Notes under the pieces: generated by a model | The model's input: only the letters and a program-made list of their open reading frames with translations | What the model was told of the DNA's origin: nothing | The model's database searches: none | Shown here: piece after piece, positions 46,374 to 57,203 of the stretch | Layout of the letters: every line of letters starts with the position of its first letter | How positions within the stretch are numbered: the stretch's first letter is position 1 | Program-made: the position numbers and the translations under genes | Assembly: GCA_002297365.1 (NCBI GenBank) | Contig: DBKT01000005.1 | Coordinates: 1 to 64,000, forward strand | Length of the DNA: 64,000 nt | Reading direction: 5' to 3' | From: Caryophanales bacterium UBA743 | GTDB lineage: Bacteria > Bacillota_I > Bacilli_A > RFN20 > CAG-826

Positions 46374-47039
46374 CTATTTTATTTGCCAATTAATCTCTTT
46401 TAATCCGTTTTCCGACAGGAATTGATTGCATTGGCTAAAAAGATGTTTCCCAAACCACCCGCCTTGGTTTGCGCTTAATGGAGAGGGGTGGGCCGCTTTC
46501 AAAACGATATGCTTAGGGTTCGTTACTTTGCTTTCGTATTTCTTAGCAAAACCGCCCCAAAGCATATAAACAATCGGTTGATCTAAGCTTTCAATATAAT
46601 TGAGAACATCGCTGATGAATTGGTCGTATTCCGGTCTTTTGTGGGATAAAGGCACCCCTGCTCTGACGGTTAAATAAGCGTTTAATAGCAAAACGCCCTC
46701 CTTCGCCCAAGGAGTAAGATCTCCGTTTTCGAAATTCATCACGATGTGCATATCTTTTTCAATCTCTTTATAGATATTCACGAGAGAAGGCGGCAAAGGC
46801 ATTCCTCTAGGCACAGAAAAAGACATTCCCATAGCTTGTCCTGGGTTATGATAAGGGTCTTGTCCGATAATGACGACTTTTAAATCTTTTGGGGAAGTCA
46901 AATTAAAGGCCTGAAAAACCATATCTCTCGGTGGGTAAATCACATTTTGCTGATACTCAGCGTCAAGAAACTTTTTTAAACTTTTGGCATATTCTTCAGA
47001 ATGTATCTTCTCGAAGAGCTCTTTCCAATCTTGAATCAT
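46374..47039 (-). CDS. ung: uracil-DNA glycosylase (family 1)
   Basis: Ung removes uracil from DNA as the first step of base-excision repair. The 221-aa protein has the catalytic water-activating motif GQDPYHNPGQAMGMSF (Asp near 65) and the HPSPLSANQGGWFG loop near residue 187. Length and motifs are complete. It stands alone. Confidence 0.97.
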   Translation of the reverse strand: MIQDWKELFEKIHSEEYAKSLKKFLDAEYQQNVIYPPRDMVFQAFNLTSPKDLKVVIIGQDPYHNPGQAMGMSFSVPRGMPLPPSLVNIYKEIEKDMHIVMNFENGDLTPWAKEGVLLLNAYLTVRAGVPLSHKRPEYDQFISDVLNYIESLDQPIVYMLWGGFAKKYESKVTNPKHIVLKAAHPSPLSANQGGWFGKHLFSQCNQFLSENGLKEINWQIK

Positions 47040-47212
47040 AAAATCATTATAAACGAAAGAGGTTTCTTTCGGCCCAGATTTCTAAAACCCTTCCCAAAAA
47101 CCCGAAATTTTCCGATATTATCCGCTCGATTTTCCTTTTCTAATCAGAAAGAATCGCCTATCGATAAATCGTTAATTTATTAATTCTCATGCTAAGGGGA
47201 ACTTTTTTGCTC

Positions 47213-47239
47213 TATAATCTAGTCGCTTACTATGTAAGC
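47213..47239 (+). promoter_or_regulatory. enolase promoter with an inverted repeat at the transcription start
   Basis: TATAAT lies at 47213-47218, with no strong -35. The inverted repeat GCTTAC-TAT-GTAAGC (47225-47239) lies just downstream, over the likely start point. It may be an operator or a leader hairpin. Confidence 0.5.
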
Positions 47240-47247
47240 ATGTTTAA

Positions 47248-48609
<1,362 letters not shown>

Positions 48610-48626
48610 AGTTTCTTAGCCACTTG

Positions 48627-48660
48627 AAAAGACCACGACGTTATGCCGTGGTCTTTTTCT
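48627..48660. terminator. bidirectional terminator after eno
   Basis: AAAAGACCACG (48627-48637) and CGTGGTCTTTT (48647-48657) are perfect complements with a 9-nt loop. T tracts follow in both directions, so it serves eno and the convergent lipoprotein gene. Confidence 0.88.
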
Positions 48661-48689
48661 TCCCCCTTCGCTGATTTCTCTTTTTCTCT

Positions 48690-49298
48690 TTAATAATTTG
48701 GATATAGAACAGAAAAGTCTAAATTGTTTTCGGTGAAGAAATCCTTTGTGGCTTCAAAACTAAGAATAAGGATATGTTCAAAAAGATTCTGGCTATCTTT
48801 CTTTGTTAAAGGGCAACCATTCTCGTTCTTATAACTCTCATCAAGTAACTGATATTTATTTGAACCCTTCACGTAATCCTCCCCCACTCTTGCGGATGTG
48901 GAATACATAAACGGAAAGGCATCATTTTCATAGTCGTAAAAGCTTTTCATAACAAATGTCAGATTATATCTATAATTCGTTTGGGCATATAAATCTATTG
49001 CCATTTGGGCGTTATTAACGTAATTGTTGTATTTATTATTAAACGATATCATCGTGTTTACACCTATAGTCTGGCCCTCTGGATCATGCGGTTCGAGATG
49101 AATTGTCACAAGTCCTAAATCAATCTCGTTCTTTTCATAAATAAGAAGTTCCCCTTCATCCTCATTGTAATCAGAATGGTTGGAAATAATCTCTATTGCT
49201 CTTTGAATTGTTTCTTCTCTATTGCCATCTTTCGCGCCACACGAAGTCAAAGCAAACGCGCACGCAAGGCCTGCTAATATTTGGATTTTATGGTTCAT
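48690..49298 (-). CDS. lipoprotein of unknown function
   Basis: A 202-aa lipoprotein with signal and lipobox LTSC (Cys at residue 20). The mature part is polar, with several Tyr-rich and Asn-rich stretches, and shows no recognisable family. GGAGG lies about 13 nt before the ATG, a long spacing. It stands alone between eno and the RNA/lacZ region. Confidence 0.72.
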   Translation of the reverse strand: MNHKIQILAGLACAFALTSCGAKDGNREETIQRAIEIISNHSDYNEDEGELLIYEKNEIDLGLVTIHLEPHDPEGQTIGVNTMISFNNKYNNYVNNAQMAIDLYAQTNYRYNLTFVMKSFYDYENDAFPFMYSTSARVGEDYVKGSNKYQLLDESYKNENGCPLTKKDSQNLFEHILILSFEATKDFFTENNLDFSVLYPNY

Positions 49299-49524
49299 AA
49301 TTTATTCTTTTCCTCCTTTATCCAAATAAATGTTAAATGTCGTTATCAGAGCGATTAATGAACAAAGGCGGCGTCTTTTTAACAAAAGAGGGAAAATGCT
49401 TTCATTTTTGTTTAAATGAAAAAAGAATAAATCTTTCTTCTCTATCGATGTTTTTTTGATTCAAACTTTAAAAAGTCTACTTAATTATTTACATTTTCCT
49501 TACCTAATTTTTTACAAAAAGGGC
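49299..49524. other. intergenic region upstream of the ncRNA promoter
   Basis: This AT-rich stretch contains the leader of the minus-strand lipoprotein and no credible gene. A promoter for the lipoprotein is not obvious. Confidence 0.4.
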
Positions 49525-49552
49525 TTGCAAACATGAATGGCGGCTCTATAAT
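49525..49552 (+). promoter_or_regulatory. strong promoter of the leader RNA
   Basis: TTGCAA (49525-49530) and TATAAT (49547-49552) are 16 bp apart, a near-consensus sigma-A promoter. The predicted start is about 49559. Confidence 0.75.
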
Positions 49553-49558
49553 AATGCC

Positions 49559-49708
49559 ACAGGAACAGAAATGGACCTCCCTACCGTAAGGATAGTTGGG
49601 CTAGTTTGGGGTCCGTCATATGCCTACTGTCAATGCCTCGTCGCGAAAGTTTAACGGGGCAAGACGAAACAAGAACTTAGCAAGATGTCCTCGTTGACAT
49701 CTTTTTTC
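49559..49708 (+). ncRNA. structured ~150-nt RNA or riboswitch-like leader upstream of lacZ
   Basis: Between a near-consensus promoter and an intrinsic terminator lies a GC-richer, structured sequence without an ORF. GGACC (49573-49577) pairs with GGTCC (49610-49614), and GCCTCGT (49635-49641) pairs with ACGGGGC (49654-49660). A loop AAGTT could pair with AACTT further downstream. The terminator hairpin (49682-49703) has perfect 8-bp arms and six T. The beta-galactosidase start is 57 nt later and no promoter is seen between, so readthrough may control lacZ. It does not match the conserved cores of TPP, SAM, purine, cobalamin, glycine, FMN, T-box, SRP or tmRNA families as I remember them; a 6S-like RNA is possible. 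Confidence 0.6.
49682..49708 (+). terminator. terminator of the leader RNA
   Basis: AAGATGTC (49682-49689) and GACATCTT (49696-49703) form a perfect 8-bp stem with a CTCGTT loop, followed by TTTTTT. Confidence 0.85.
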
Positions 49709-49764
49709 TTTCTATTTTGCATTCCCTTCCTATTTCAAGGAAAATAGATTCGAGGTGAATACAT

Positions 49765-52668
49765 ATGGACTCGTTGAACTTATCCTATTTGAGCAATCCC
49801 GAGGTAATTGGAAAAAAACTTTTAGAAGAACATTCCTCCCACCATTTTTTCATCGATGGGAAGGAGCCGATTTTTTCTTTGAATGGAGAATGGGATTTTT
49901 ATCGTTCGGAAGGATGGGTTGATGAGCTTTTAGATTACAAAACGCTTGCTTTCAAAAAAGTGATCGTTCCAAATTCCGCTGAAATGGAGACACCTGAGGA
50001 TTTAATTTATACGAACATAGATTATCCTTGGGAGGGGAAAGAAAAGCTGAATCCCGGAGAGGTAAATCTCCTTCGCGACCCTGTTAATATTTATCGTAAA
50101 AAATTCGTTTTCCCGAAAGAATTCAAAGGAAAAGAATATCGGTTGCGTCTAGAAGGTTTTGAAACGGCGATATACGTATTCTTAAATGGGCATTTCGTAG
50201 GATATTCAACAAGATTGTATGTGGATTCGGAATTTGATTTGACACCATATTTGGAAAAAGAAAACGAACTGGTAATCTATAATTTCCGTTTTTCCTCCTC
50301 TTCATGGATTCTAGATCAAGACTTCTGGAAGCTATCTGGATTATTCCGTAGCGTTTCTATCGTGGCAATCCCTGAAATTCACCTCGAAGATATCGATATC
50401 AAAAGTGATCTTATCCGCCCCTTTAAAGATGGCGCTCTTTCTATTGAAGGAAAGGTTTCGCAAGATTGCCTTGCTCAAATTTCGCTTTGCAAAGGTGACA
50501 AAACGTATTTTAACGAAGAAATCCCTACCAAGAATTCTTCTTTTTCCCTTCATAAGGAAATAAAAAACATCCTCCCATGGTCAGCAGAGCATCCGCATTT
50601 ATATTGGTTGACCATTACTTTAAAAAACGGAGAGCAAGAAGAAACTTCGTCCCAAGAAATAGGTTTTTCGCATCAAGAAATCATACATGGCTCCGCTATG
50701 TGGAACGGAAAGCCTTTATTCATCAAAGGAGTGAATCGCCACGAAATAAACGATATGCATGGTCGTTATCTCCCTTATGCGGATCTCCTTTTTGATTTGG
50801 AATTATTAAAGAAAAACAACGTCAATGCCATAAGAACGTCTCATTATCCTAACGATAAAAGATTTTACGAACTCGCAAACAGAATGGGCTTCTATGTTAT
50901 GGATGAATGCTGCATTGAATCTCACTCAAGGGTTCAACAAGCAAACGGAGACAAGAGCCAATACCTTCCTGGATCTAACCCTAAATGGGAAAAGATGGCT
51001 TTAGATCGCGCATCCTCCATGTATGAAAGAGATAAAAACAACGTCTGCATTTTCTCTTGGAGCTTAGGGAATGAGTCTGGAGGCGGCGAAAACATCAAAA
51101 AGCTTTCAAACTATTTCCAAAGCAAAGACAAGAAACGTTGGATTCATTATGAGCCAGAACAAGCCGATCCCGAATTAAGCGCGTACGTAAGCATCAAATC
51201 ATTCATGTATTTGCCGCCTGAAAAATTAGAAATTTACCTCAAAGAGCATCCGGATAAACCGGTTCTAGAGTGCGAATATGAGCATGCGATGGGGAACTCT
51301 TTAGGCAATTTCGATGAATACATGCGTCTTTTTAGAAAATATCCGAATGCATTAGGCGGTTTCGTTTGGGATTATATTGACCAAGGAATCGTTGTTAATG
51401 GAAAACTCCGTTATGGAGGGGACTCAAACGATGTTCCGAACGATTTGAACTTCAACTGCAACGGCATTTTGTTTTCCGATAGAAAAGAAGCGAAACGTTC
51501 CTCCAAACTAAGAACCGTCAACGCCATGTACTCGCCATTGCAAATTCTTTTTGAAAATGATGAAGCGTTTTTTTCCTTAGACCCAAATTATACCTATAAA
51601 GATTTCTCGCTGTTTCTGGAAGATTTGGTAAATGGGAAAAAGGTCAAAGAAACAAAAATAATTTGGAAAGGCGAAGAAAAACTTATCATCCCTTACGAAA
51701 AAATGCCAAACGAGCATATAAGGAGAATCCGAGTTAAGAACAAATTAAATCTGTCTGAAGTCGTTTTTGACGAAAAGAGGGCGTTTTCCTATCAGTCAAA
51801 AGAAGAAGAGAAAGCGATGCAATTTGTTGATTCTTATCGCTATTTCTCATTAAAAGACGAGGATTTCGCGCTTATTTTTTCAAAATTCGGTTTAATCAGC
51901 GGTCTTGTGGGCATAGAGATAAACGGCAAGGAAATCCTTTCTTCACAAGTGCGCCCTACCTTTTATCGCCCTATAAGCGATAATGACCGTGGAAATCTTT
52001 TTGCGCTTCGTTCTTCTATCTATATGGGAATCTCTAAATGGAACGCCCCTTTCCAAGTTAAACAAAATGGCCAAAAGGCAATCTTTGCTTATATGGTTGG
52101 AGGCCTTGGCGCGACAGCGGAGGTTATCTACGAGTTAAAAGAGGGACGTTATCTTGACGTTGAGATTCTTTATCATGGTGTTAAAGGCATGCCTTCATTA
52201 CCTGCTTTCGGACTTGATTTCCCTCTGAAAAAAGAATATTCGTCCTTTGATTATTATGCTTTAGGGCCGCTAGATTCTTATCCTGATCGTTTAGCAGGAG
52301 AAAACTTAGGTTTCTATTCTTCTGAGGTTTCAAAAGAGCTCCTGCCTTACTGCATACCTCAAGAATGCGGGAACCACGAAGGAGCAAGATTTGTGGAAGT
52401 TCCAATTGATGAGACCCATGTATTAGTTTTTGAGGCGATGCATCGTCCTTTTTCTTTCAAATATCTTCCTAATGATGAATTTGAGATTGATGAGGCGATG
52501 CATATGGATGAACTTCCTCCTTCAAGAAGAAACCATCTTACGATTTACGCCGCGATGCGCGGCATCGGAGGAGATGATTCGTGGGGAGCGAAAGTTCATC
52601 CTCAATATGAGCTTGATGGTGAGAAAGAATATTCTCTGAAATTCAGAGTCTCTTTGAAAACCAAATAG
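49765..52668 (+). CDS. lacZ: GH2 beta-galactosidase, LacZ type
   Basis: This enzyme hydrolyses lactose and other beta-galactosides. The 967-aa protein has the GH2 sugar-binding, immunoglobulin-like and TIM-barrel domains, and the large C-terminal beta-galactosidase small-chain domain (about 690-965). The acid/base Glu is at residue 437 (SWSLGNESGG) and the nucleophile Glu at 504 (ECEYEHAMGNSLGN). There is no signal peptide, so it is cytoplasmic. GAGGTGA lies 7 nt before the ATG. No lactose permease lies next to it. It is probably controlled by the upstream RNA. It ends 4 nt from the convergent ABC gene. Confidence 0.96.
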   Translation: MDSLNLSYLSNPEVIGKKLLEEHSSHHFFIDGKEPIFSLNGEWDFYRSEGWVDELLDYKTLAFKKVIVPNSAEMETPEDLIYTNIDYPWEGKEKLNPGEVNLLRDPVNIYRKKFVFPKEFKGKEYRLRLEGFETAIYVFLNGHFVGYSTRLYVDSEFDLTPYLEKENELVIYNFRFSSSSWILDQDFWKLSGLFRSVSIVAIPEIHLEDIDIKSDLIRPFKDGALSIEGKVSQDCLAQISLCKGDKTYFNEEIPTKNSSFSLHKEIKNILPWSAEHPHLYWLTITLKNGEQEETSSQEIGFSHQEIIHGSAMWNGKPLFIKGVNRHEINDMHGRYLPYADLLFDLELLKKNNVNAIRTSHYPNDKRFYELANRMGFYVMDECCIESHSRVQQANGDKSQYLPGSNPKWEKMALDRASSMYERDKNNVCIFSWSLGNESGGGENIKKLSNYFQSKDKKRWIHYEPEQADPELSAYVSIKSFMYLPPEKLEIYLKEHPDKPVLECEYEHAMGNSLGNFDEYMRLFRKYPNALGGFVWDYIDQGIVVNGKLRYGGDSNDVPNDLNFNCNGILFSDRKEAKRSSKLRTVNAMYSPLQILFENDEAFFSLDPNYTYKDFSLFLEDLVNGKKVKETKIIWKGEEKLIIPYEKMPNEHIRRIRVKNKLNLSEVVFDEKRAFSYQSKEEEKAMQFVDSYRYFSLKDEDFALIFSKFGLISGLVGIEINGKEILSSQVRPTFYRPISDNDRGNLFALRSSIYMGISKWNAPFQVKQNGQKAIFAYMVGGLGATAEVIYELKEGRYLDVEILYHGVKGMPSLPAFGLDFPLKKEYSSFDYYALGPLDSYPDRLAGENLGFYSSEVSKELLPYCIPQECGNHEGARFVEVPIDETHVLVFEAMHRPFSFKYLPNDEFEIDEAMHMDELPPSRRNHLTIYAAMRGIGGDDSWGAKVHPQYELDGEKEYSLKFRVSLKTK

Positions 52669-52672
52669 TTTC

Positions 52673-55456
52673 CTATTCGCTACGCAAGGCATCAACCGGA
52701 TCTTGTCTGGCGGCAGCCTTGGCAGGGATGATACCCGCAGCCATCGTTAAGAGGATGCTGATCAAAAGAATAACCAAAGCGGAATACCAATTTAAATTGG
52801 CAATCATTCCCAAAGAATACTTTACCCCTATCGTTAAATTCAAAATGATTTCAACGATATAGGTTACAACCAGGCCGAAGATGCCTGAAAAAGCGCCAAT
52901 AATAAGCGTTTCGGCATTAAACAGATGCGAAACGTCTTTCTTTCTCCCGCCCAAAGAACGAATCACGCCTATTTCTTTGATTCTTTCCATGACAGAAACA
53001 TAGGTAATGATGCCTATCATCACGGTCGAGACAACAAGAGATAGGGAAGTGAAGCAGATCAAAGCGATAGTGACAATATTCACCACTCCGTTGATCATTG
53101 CGATAATGAGAGAAATATCGTCGGTGTATTTGATTTCCGCTCGATCAGCTTTTGCCAATGTTTTGCCCGTAGACAAAGTGATGTTTCCATCCTCAACCCA
53201 TTGATCGAGGTAATCCGTTACTTTGTATTTATCTTTGAAATTATTCGGATAGATTTTAATAACGCCAGGGATGTCGTTTCCACCAGCTTCCCGAACGGAA
53301 AGAATGGCGCTCTTAGATAGTTTCGTTTCGCCCGAAGATGTTCCACCCATCATGCCCCCCAATAGGCTTGCAAGGGAGCTGCTTGATCCAATCAAACCGG
53401 TTCCTTGGTAAGTTTCAACATCTTGGGAATGAAGGCCATCTGGAAAATTCACATCATACATAAAGCCAATCCCGGAAAAGAATTCAGCACCGTTATAGTT
53501 AACGACTGCGGATGGAAAGCCTGAAGCATTCTCATTCTTCGAAACATAATCTTTCACGAACGAAGCAACAGAGGAATTTAAATTGTCTTTGACATATTTA
53601 TCCGCAAAAGCTTGGGTGAAATACAACCCTGAACTCATTGAGCCATATTGCATATCTTCTTTTGGAGCTAAAATTCCCACCACTTTCATCTTTGTCCCAT
53701 TCGCTAAATCGCCTTTATCGACAAAAGAATAATTGTAAGCCTGAAGGGCGAGGGGGTTGTTTGCCATATTTGGATCATTATAGGAGCTGTTTTTCTGATA
53801 AATTGAGTCATTTGGGTAATAGTAATATTCTTGATTCAAAAGATCATCTATCGTAAAAGATTGCTGTTTCTCCCATAGTTCCTTGTCCATTTTGTCTTCT
53901 TGTTTAGAGAAATGATAGATGGCATTGGCAAATTCATCTTGTCCATAATACCCAAGCAAAGTTAAAACGAATTCCGTCAGCTGATTCTGATGATTCAAAA
54001 CAATCATCAACTCATTTTCTCCCGTGGCGTATTTTCCTTTGACAACATCGTATTGGGAAAGCACGTAATCTTCATTCGGCAACGCCTCATTTACGGCATT
54101 CGTGTAACTATCCACCATAGAGGAATAGGAAGCGTATTCCCCTCCGTTAATGTTTTCAAGAATAGTGGCGCAAACAGCGGTAATGCCCGTAATGGAATAA
54201 CGTTGGTTAGCTAATTCATCATCGTCGTAGCCATCCAAACGAATATCGGAATGGACGTATAGGTTGTTTTTCAAATCAAAGCCATATTCCATCCCTAATG
54301 CAGCATAATAATCCGTTGGCATGTCTTTGACGAATTGGACGTAATCCTCATTGATGTCGTTTTTCAATGTCGCGTTATTCATCGTTGAGGAAGCTTTAAT
54401 TAGGCTTTCGGTGATAAATTGGACATCAATTTTCCCGTCTTTCCAGGAATGACGCACGATTTCTCCTTGTTGCCCACTCGTAGTGGAAGAAAGCAAAGAG
54501 GAAAGATCCAATGCGTTCTCGGACACCTCTATTGGATAGCCAGAAAGCATGTCATCTTGCATGTTTGTGATATAGCCACTAACGCCTTGAGAAACGGCTA
54601 GAACGGCAGAAACGCCAACAATGCCAATAGATGAGGCCACAACGATCAAGGAGGTTCTTTTCGCTTTCGAAAGAAGATTCTTTGCGGAAAGCTTAAACGC
54701 TGTCCACCAAGACATCTTCGCTTTCTCTTTTTCTTCTTCGTTAACTGCCTCTCCTCTTTCTTTTTCCTCTTCTTCTAAAGAATACGGGTTTGTGTCACCC
54801 ACCACTTTCCCATCTAAAAGATTGATGATTCTCGTAGAATATTTTTCAGCAAGAGTCGGATTATGAGTAACCATGATAACCAATTTATCTTTGGAAATTT
54901 CCTTGATTAAATCCATGATTTGAACGGAGGTTTTAGAATCAAGAGCCCCCGTAGGCTCATCGGCTAGCAAGATATCGGGTTTATTCACCAAAGCTCTAGC
55001 AATGGCGACTCTTTGGCATTGGCCGCCAGAAAGTTCGCTCGGCTTTTTGCTGTACATGTCTTTCAAGCCCACTTTATCCAAAGCCTCTTTAGCAAGTTTG
55101 ACTCTTTCTTCTTTGGAGACTCCGCTAATGGTTAAAGCGAGCTCCACGTTCTCTAATATGTTTTCATGAGGAATCAAGTTGTAGGATTGAAAAACAAAGC
55201 CGATTTTGTGATTACGGTAGACATCCCAATCATGGTCTTTGAACTTTTTCGTCGAACGACCGTCGATGAGCAAATCTCCATTTGTATAGTGATCTAATCC
55301 CCCGATGATGTTTAAGGTTGTCGTTTTTCCACATCCGGAGGGGCCGAGGATTGAAACAAATTCATTTTTGCGGAAAGCCAAAGAAATTCCTTTGAGCGCT
55401 TCCACTTTCATCTCTTTTGTCTGATAGATTTTCGTAATGTTATCTAATTTGAGCAT
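52673..55456 (-). CDS. MacB-like ABC transporter (ATPase fused to FtsX-type permease)
   Basis: The 927-aa protein fuses an ABC ATPase (about 1-230; Walker A GPSGCGKT at 38-45, signature LSGGQCQRVAIARAL, Walker B ILLADEPTGALD) with a permease: one membrane helix near residue 275, a large extracytoplasmic domain (about 295-770) and three C-terminal helices with the FtsX signature VMERIKEIGVIRSLGGRKKDV. Such transporters move peptides, drugs or lipoproteins, or act as mechanotransmitters. No partner membrane-fusion protein is nearby. It stands alone, with a GGGGGGAG site before the ATG. Confidence 0.92.
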   Translation of the reverse strand: MLKLDNITKIYQTKEMKVEALKGISLAFRKNEFVSILGPSGCGKTTTLNIIGGLDHYTNGDLLIDGRSTKKFKDHDWDVYRNHKIGFVFQSYNLIPHENILENVELALTISGVSKEERVKLAKEALDKVGLKDMYSKKPSELSGGQCQRVAIARALVNKPDILLADEPTGALDSKTSVQIMDLIKEISKDKLVIMVTHNPTLAEKYSTRIINLLDGKVVGDTNPYSLEEEEKERGEAVNEEEKEKAKMSWWTAFKLSAKNLLSKAKRTSLIVVASSIGIVGVSAVLAVSQGVSGYITNMQDDMLSGYPIEVSENALDLSSLLSSTTSGQQGEIVRHSWKDGKIDVQFITESLIKASSTMNNATLKNDINEDYVQFVKDMPTDYYAALGMEYGFDLKNNLYVHSDIRLDGYDDDELANQRYSITGITAVCATILENINGGEYASYSSMVDSYTNAVNEALPNEDYVLSQYDVVKGKYATGENELMIVLNHQNQLTEFVLTLLGYYGQDEFANAIYHFSKQEDKMDKELWEKQQSFTIDDLLNQEYYYYPNDSIYQKNSSYNDPNMANNPLALQAYNYSFVDKGDLANGTKMKVVGILAPKEDMQYGSMSSGLYFTQAFADKYVKDNLNSSVASFVKDYVSKNENASGFPSAVVNYNGAEFFSGIGFMYDVNFPDGLHSQDVETYQGTGLIGSSSSLASLLGGMMGGTSSGETKLSKSAILSVREAGGNDIPGVIKIYPNNFKDKYKVTDYLDQWVEDGNITLSTGKTLAKADRAEIKYTDDISLIIAMINGVVNIVTIALICFTSLSLVVSTVMIGIITYVSVMERIKEIGVIRSLGGRKKDVSHLFNAETLIIGAFSGIFGLVVTYIVEIILNLTIGVKYSLGMIANLNWYSALVILLISILLTMAAGIIPAKAAARQDPVDALRSE

Positions 55457-55555
55457 ATTTCTCTCCCCCCTTTTTCTAAAGAAAAGCGATGCGAATTACA
55501 TTTAAGCGTAATATTTTTCAAAAGGCAATAAATTCGTCAAATACAATCCGTAGAA

Positions 55556-55585
55556 TAAAAAATGGCAAAGTTTTTTCTTTGCCAT
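55556..55585 (-). terminator. terminator after the PAI-like gene
   Basis: On the minus strand ATGGCAAAG and CTTTGCCAT form a perfect 9-bp stem with an A6 loop, followed by TTTTTTATT. Confidence 0.85.
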
Positions 55586-55604
55586 CCTCTATTTTTGAAA
55601 GACG

Positions 55605-57065
55605 TTAATCCTTAAAGAATCTTTCCACTAAATCGTGAGAATATTCAACCGTTTCATCCATATCTCCGAAAGACATGATTTCACCAGCATAGTAAGTGTT
55701 GTTTTTCCCTTGCATAGCTTCGACTTTGTCATACCAGCCTGCAGCATAATCCTCAGAATAAACATGTGGGAAGTAATAGGTTTGGAATTCATCGATAACG
55801 CCACCGTTTGGCAAGCTCTTATCCGCAGGAACCCCAACCGTTTCCATATCCTTAAGGACTTGTTCTTGGGTAGCCTTATACGGAAGCTCTTTACCGCCAT
55901 TACGAGTCTTGTGGTGACGTAAAACATAGGTCGTGATTGGCTGATCTGGCTCATTCTTCCAACGATGGTAATAAATCATTAGATGGCCCATTCTTTCTGG
56001 CGCCATATTATCAACGATGTAATGAGAAATATCAGGGTATTTCCCCTTTTCAATCAAAAGGGCCATCGTATCATAACGTTCGTAATCGATTTTAGAGAAA
56101 AGGGCTCTTTCTTCATCGTTCACATCCAGCCATGTATCCAAGGATTTTGCGATTGGGTTATCTAATGGATTCTTCTCGGTGGCAACTTGAAGAGGGGCGG
56201 TGATGATTATCTTATCAAAGACTTCATCCTTGCCATTCACCGTGATGGTGACTTTATCTCCGCGAACGACTTTGGTGATATCGGAATTCAATGTAGCCTG
56301 ATGCATCAATTTCGCGTTCAAAGCTTCGTAAATGGATTGGGTTCCATCTTTCCAGGTATAAAGATGAAGGGCAACGAAATCCATCATGGTTCTGAAATCA
56401 AGATATTTCAAGACATAAGCGGCAGGAATTTCATCAAAATAGCCATATCCAAAGGAAGTGTAAGGCTGAATCCACACTTCTTGAACAAGAGGGCATCCGA
56501 CCTTTTCGCAGAAATCCTTAAACGGCATCGAAAGATCCTTTAATTTTGGATTCACACCTTTGACTGGTTCACGTTCAGGAGAAACGGCAAAACCCTCATA
56601 TCTTCCTTGGGCAACACCAATGTGACCCGTTACATCGTAGCCTTTATATTCCGTTTCCAAAATCTTGCCGAATTTCTTTAATTGCTTAGCTAATTTCTTT
56701 AAATGAATCGCAGAGATTGGATGATGGAAAAAGTAATTAAGCGGATGTTTCATCGCATCAGAAGTGTCCCAACGATGGTCGATTCTCCCATCTGGATATT
56801 TATAGCCACGGACAAGTGCTGGTCCATCTGGTTTTATGCCAGTGAATTCTTCGATGTCCTTAATGGCGAAATAAGTTGGTGCGCCCATAATCGCGCCCAT
56901 CTCATAACGTTTTCCGTTGTGATATGGGGAATGGCATTTGCCGCCTACATGGTCCGTTTTTTCGTAGATAACGTAGTTTGTGTATCCCTTTTTCTCAAGA
57001 TACATGGCTGCGCCTAAACCGGCTGGGCCTCCGCCAATAATCGCAATGCGAATATTTTTGTCCAT
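55605..57065 (-). CDS. FAD-dependent polyunsaturated fatty acid isomerase-like protein (PAI type)
   Basis: The 486-aa protein closely follows the remembered sequence of the Cutibacterium acnes PAI, which isomerises linoleic acid to trans-10,cis-12 conjugated linoleic acid without net redox. Shared segments include IAIIGGGPAGLGAAMYL (FAD-binding), DHVGGKCHSP, RYEMGAIMG, ALYVLKYLDF-like PAAYVLKYLDF, and the C-terminal YYFPHVYSEDY...AGWYDKVEAMQG...YYAGEIMSFG. The start at 57065 is chosen because AAGGAG lies 10 nt upstream; a TTG further out is ignored. No membrane segment is present. It is divergent from an acyl-activating enzyme / ACP / thioesterase operon, which fits a fatty-acid role. A related amine-oxidase-like dehydrogenase activity is the alternative. 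Confidence 0.82.
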   Translation of the reverse strand: MDKNIRIAIIGGGPAGLGAAMYLEKKGYTNYVIYEKTDHVGGKCHSPYHNGKRYEMGAIMGAPTYFAIKDIEEFTGIKPDGPALVRGYKYPDGRIDHRWDTSDAMKHPLNYFFHHPISAIHLKKLAKQLKKFGKILETEYKGYDVTGHIGVAQGRYEGFAVSPEREPVKGVNPKLKDLSMPFKDFCEKVGCPLVQEVWIQPYTSFGYGYFDEIPAAYVLKYLDFRTMMDFVALHLYTWKDGTQSIYEALNAKLMHQATLNSDITKVVRGDKVTITVNGKDEVFDKIIITAPLQVATEKNPLDNPIAKSLDTWLDVNDEERALFSKIDYERYDTMALLIEKGKYPDISHYIVDNMAPERMGHLMIYYHRWKNEPDQPITTYVLRHHKTRNGGKELPYKATQEQVLKDMETVGVPADKSLPNGGVIDEFQTYYFPHVYSEDYAAGWYDKVEAMQGKNNTYYAGEIMSFGDMDETVEYSHDLVERFFKD

Positions 57066-57106
57066 AGCATTTATTCTCCTTTTCAATGGATTTTCTTTAT
57101 TTTAGA

Positions 57107-57118
57107 ACCGAAATCGGT
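57107..57118. promoter_or_regulatory. inverted repeat in the divergent fatty-acid intergenic region
   Basis: ACCGA-AA-TCGGT is a perfect 12-bp inverted repeat about 42 bp from the isomerase start and 86 bp from the acyl-activating enzyme start. A shared regulator site is possible. No other copies were noticed. Confidence 0.35.
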
Positions 57119-57203
57119 AAAATTCTAGGTATATAGACAATTTACAGCGATTTAGCGAATCTTTTTTAAAGTAAAACATCCATCAGTGGCATATAATAAA
57201 TCC

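Noticed and set aside
57186..57203. Upstream GTG start for the acyl-activating enzyme
   Set aside because: It overlaps the probable -10 TATAAT and has no Shine-Dalgarno site; the ATG at 57204 is preferred.
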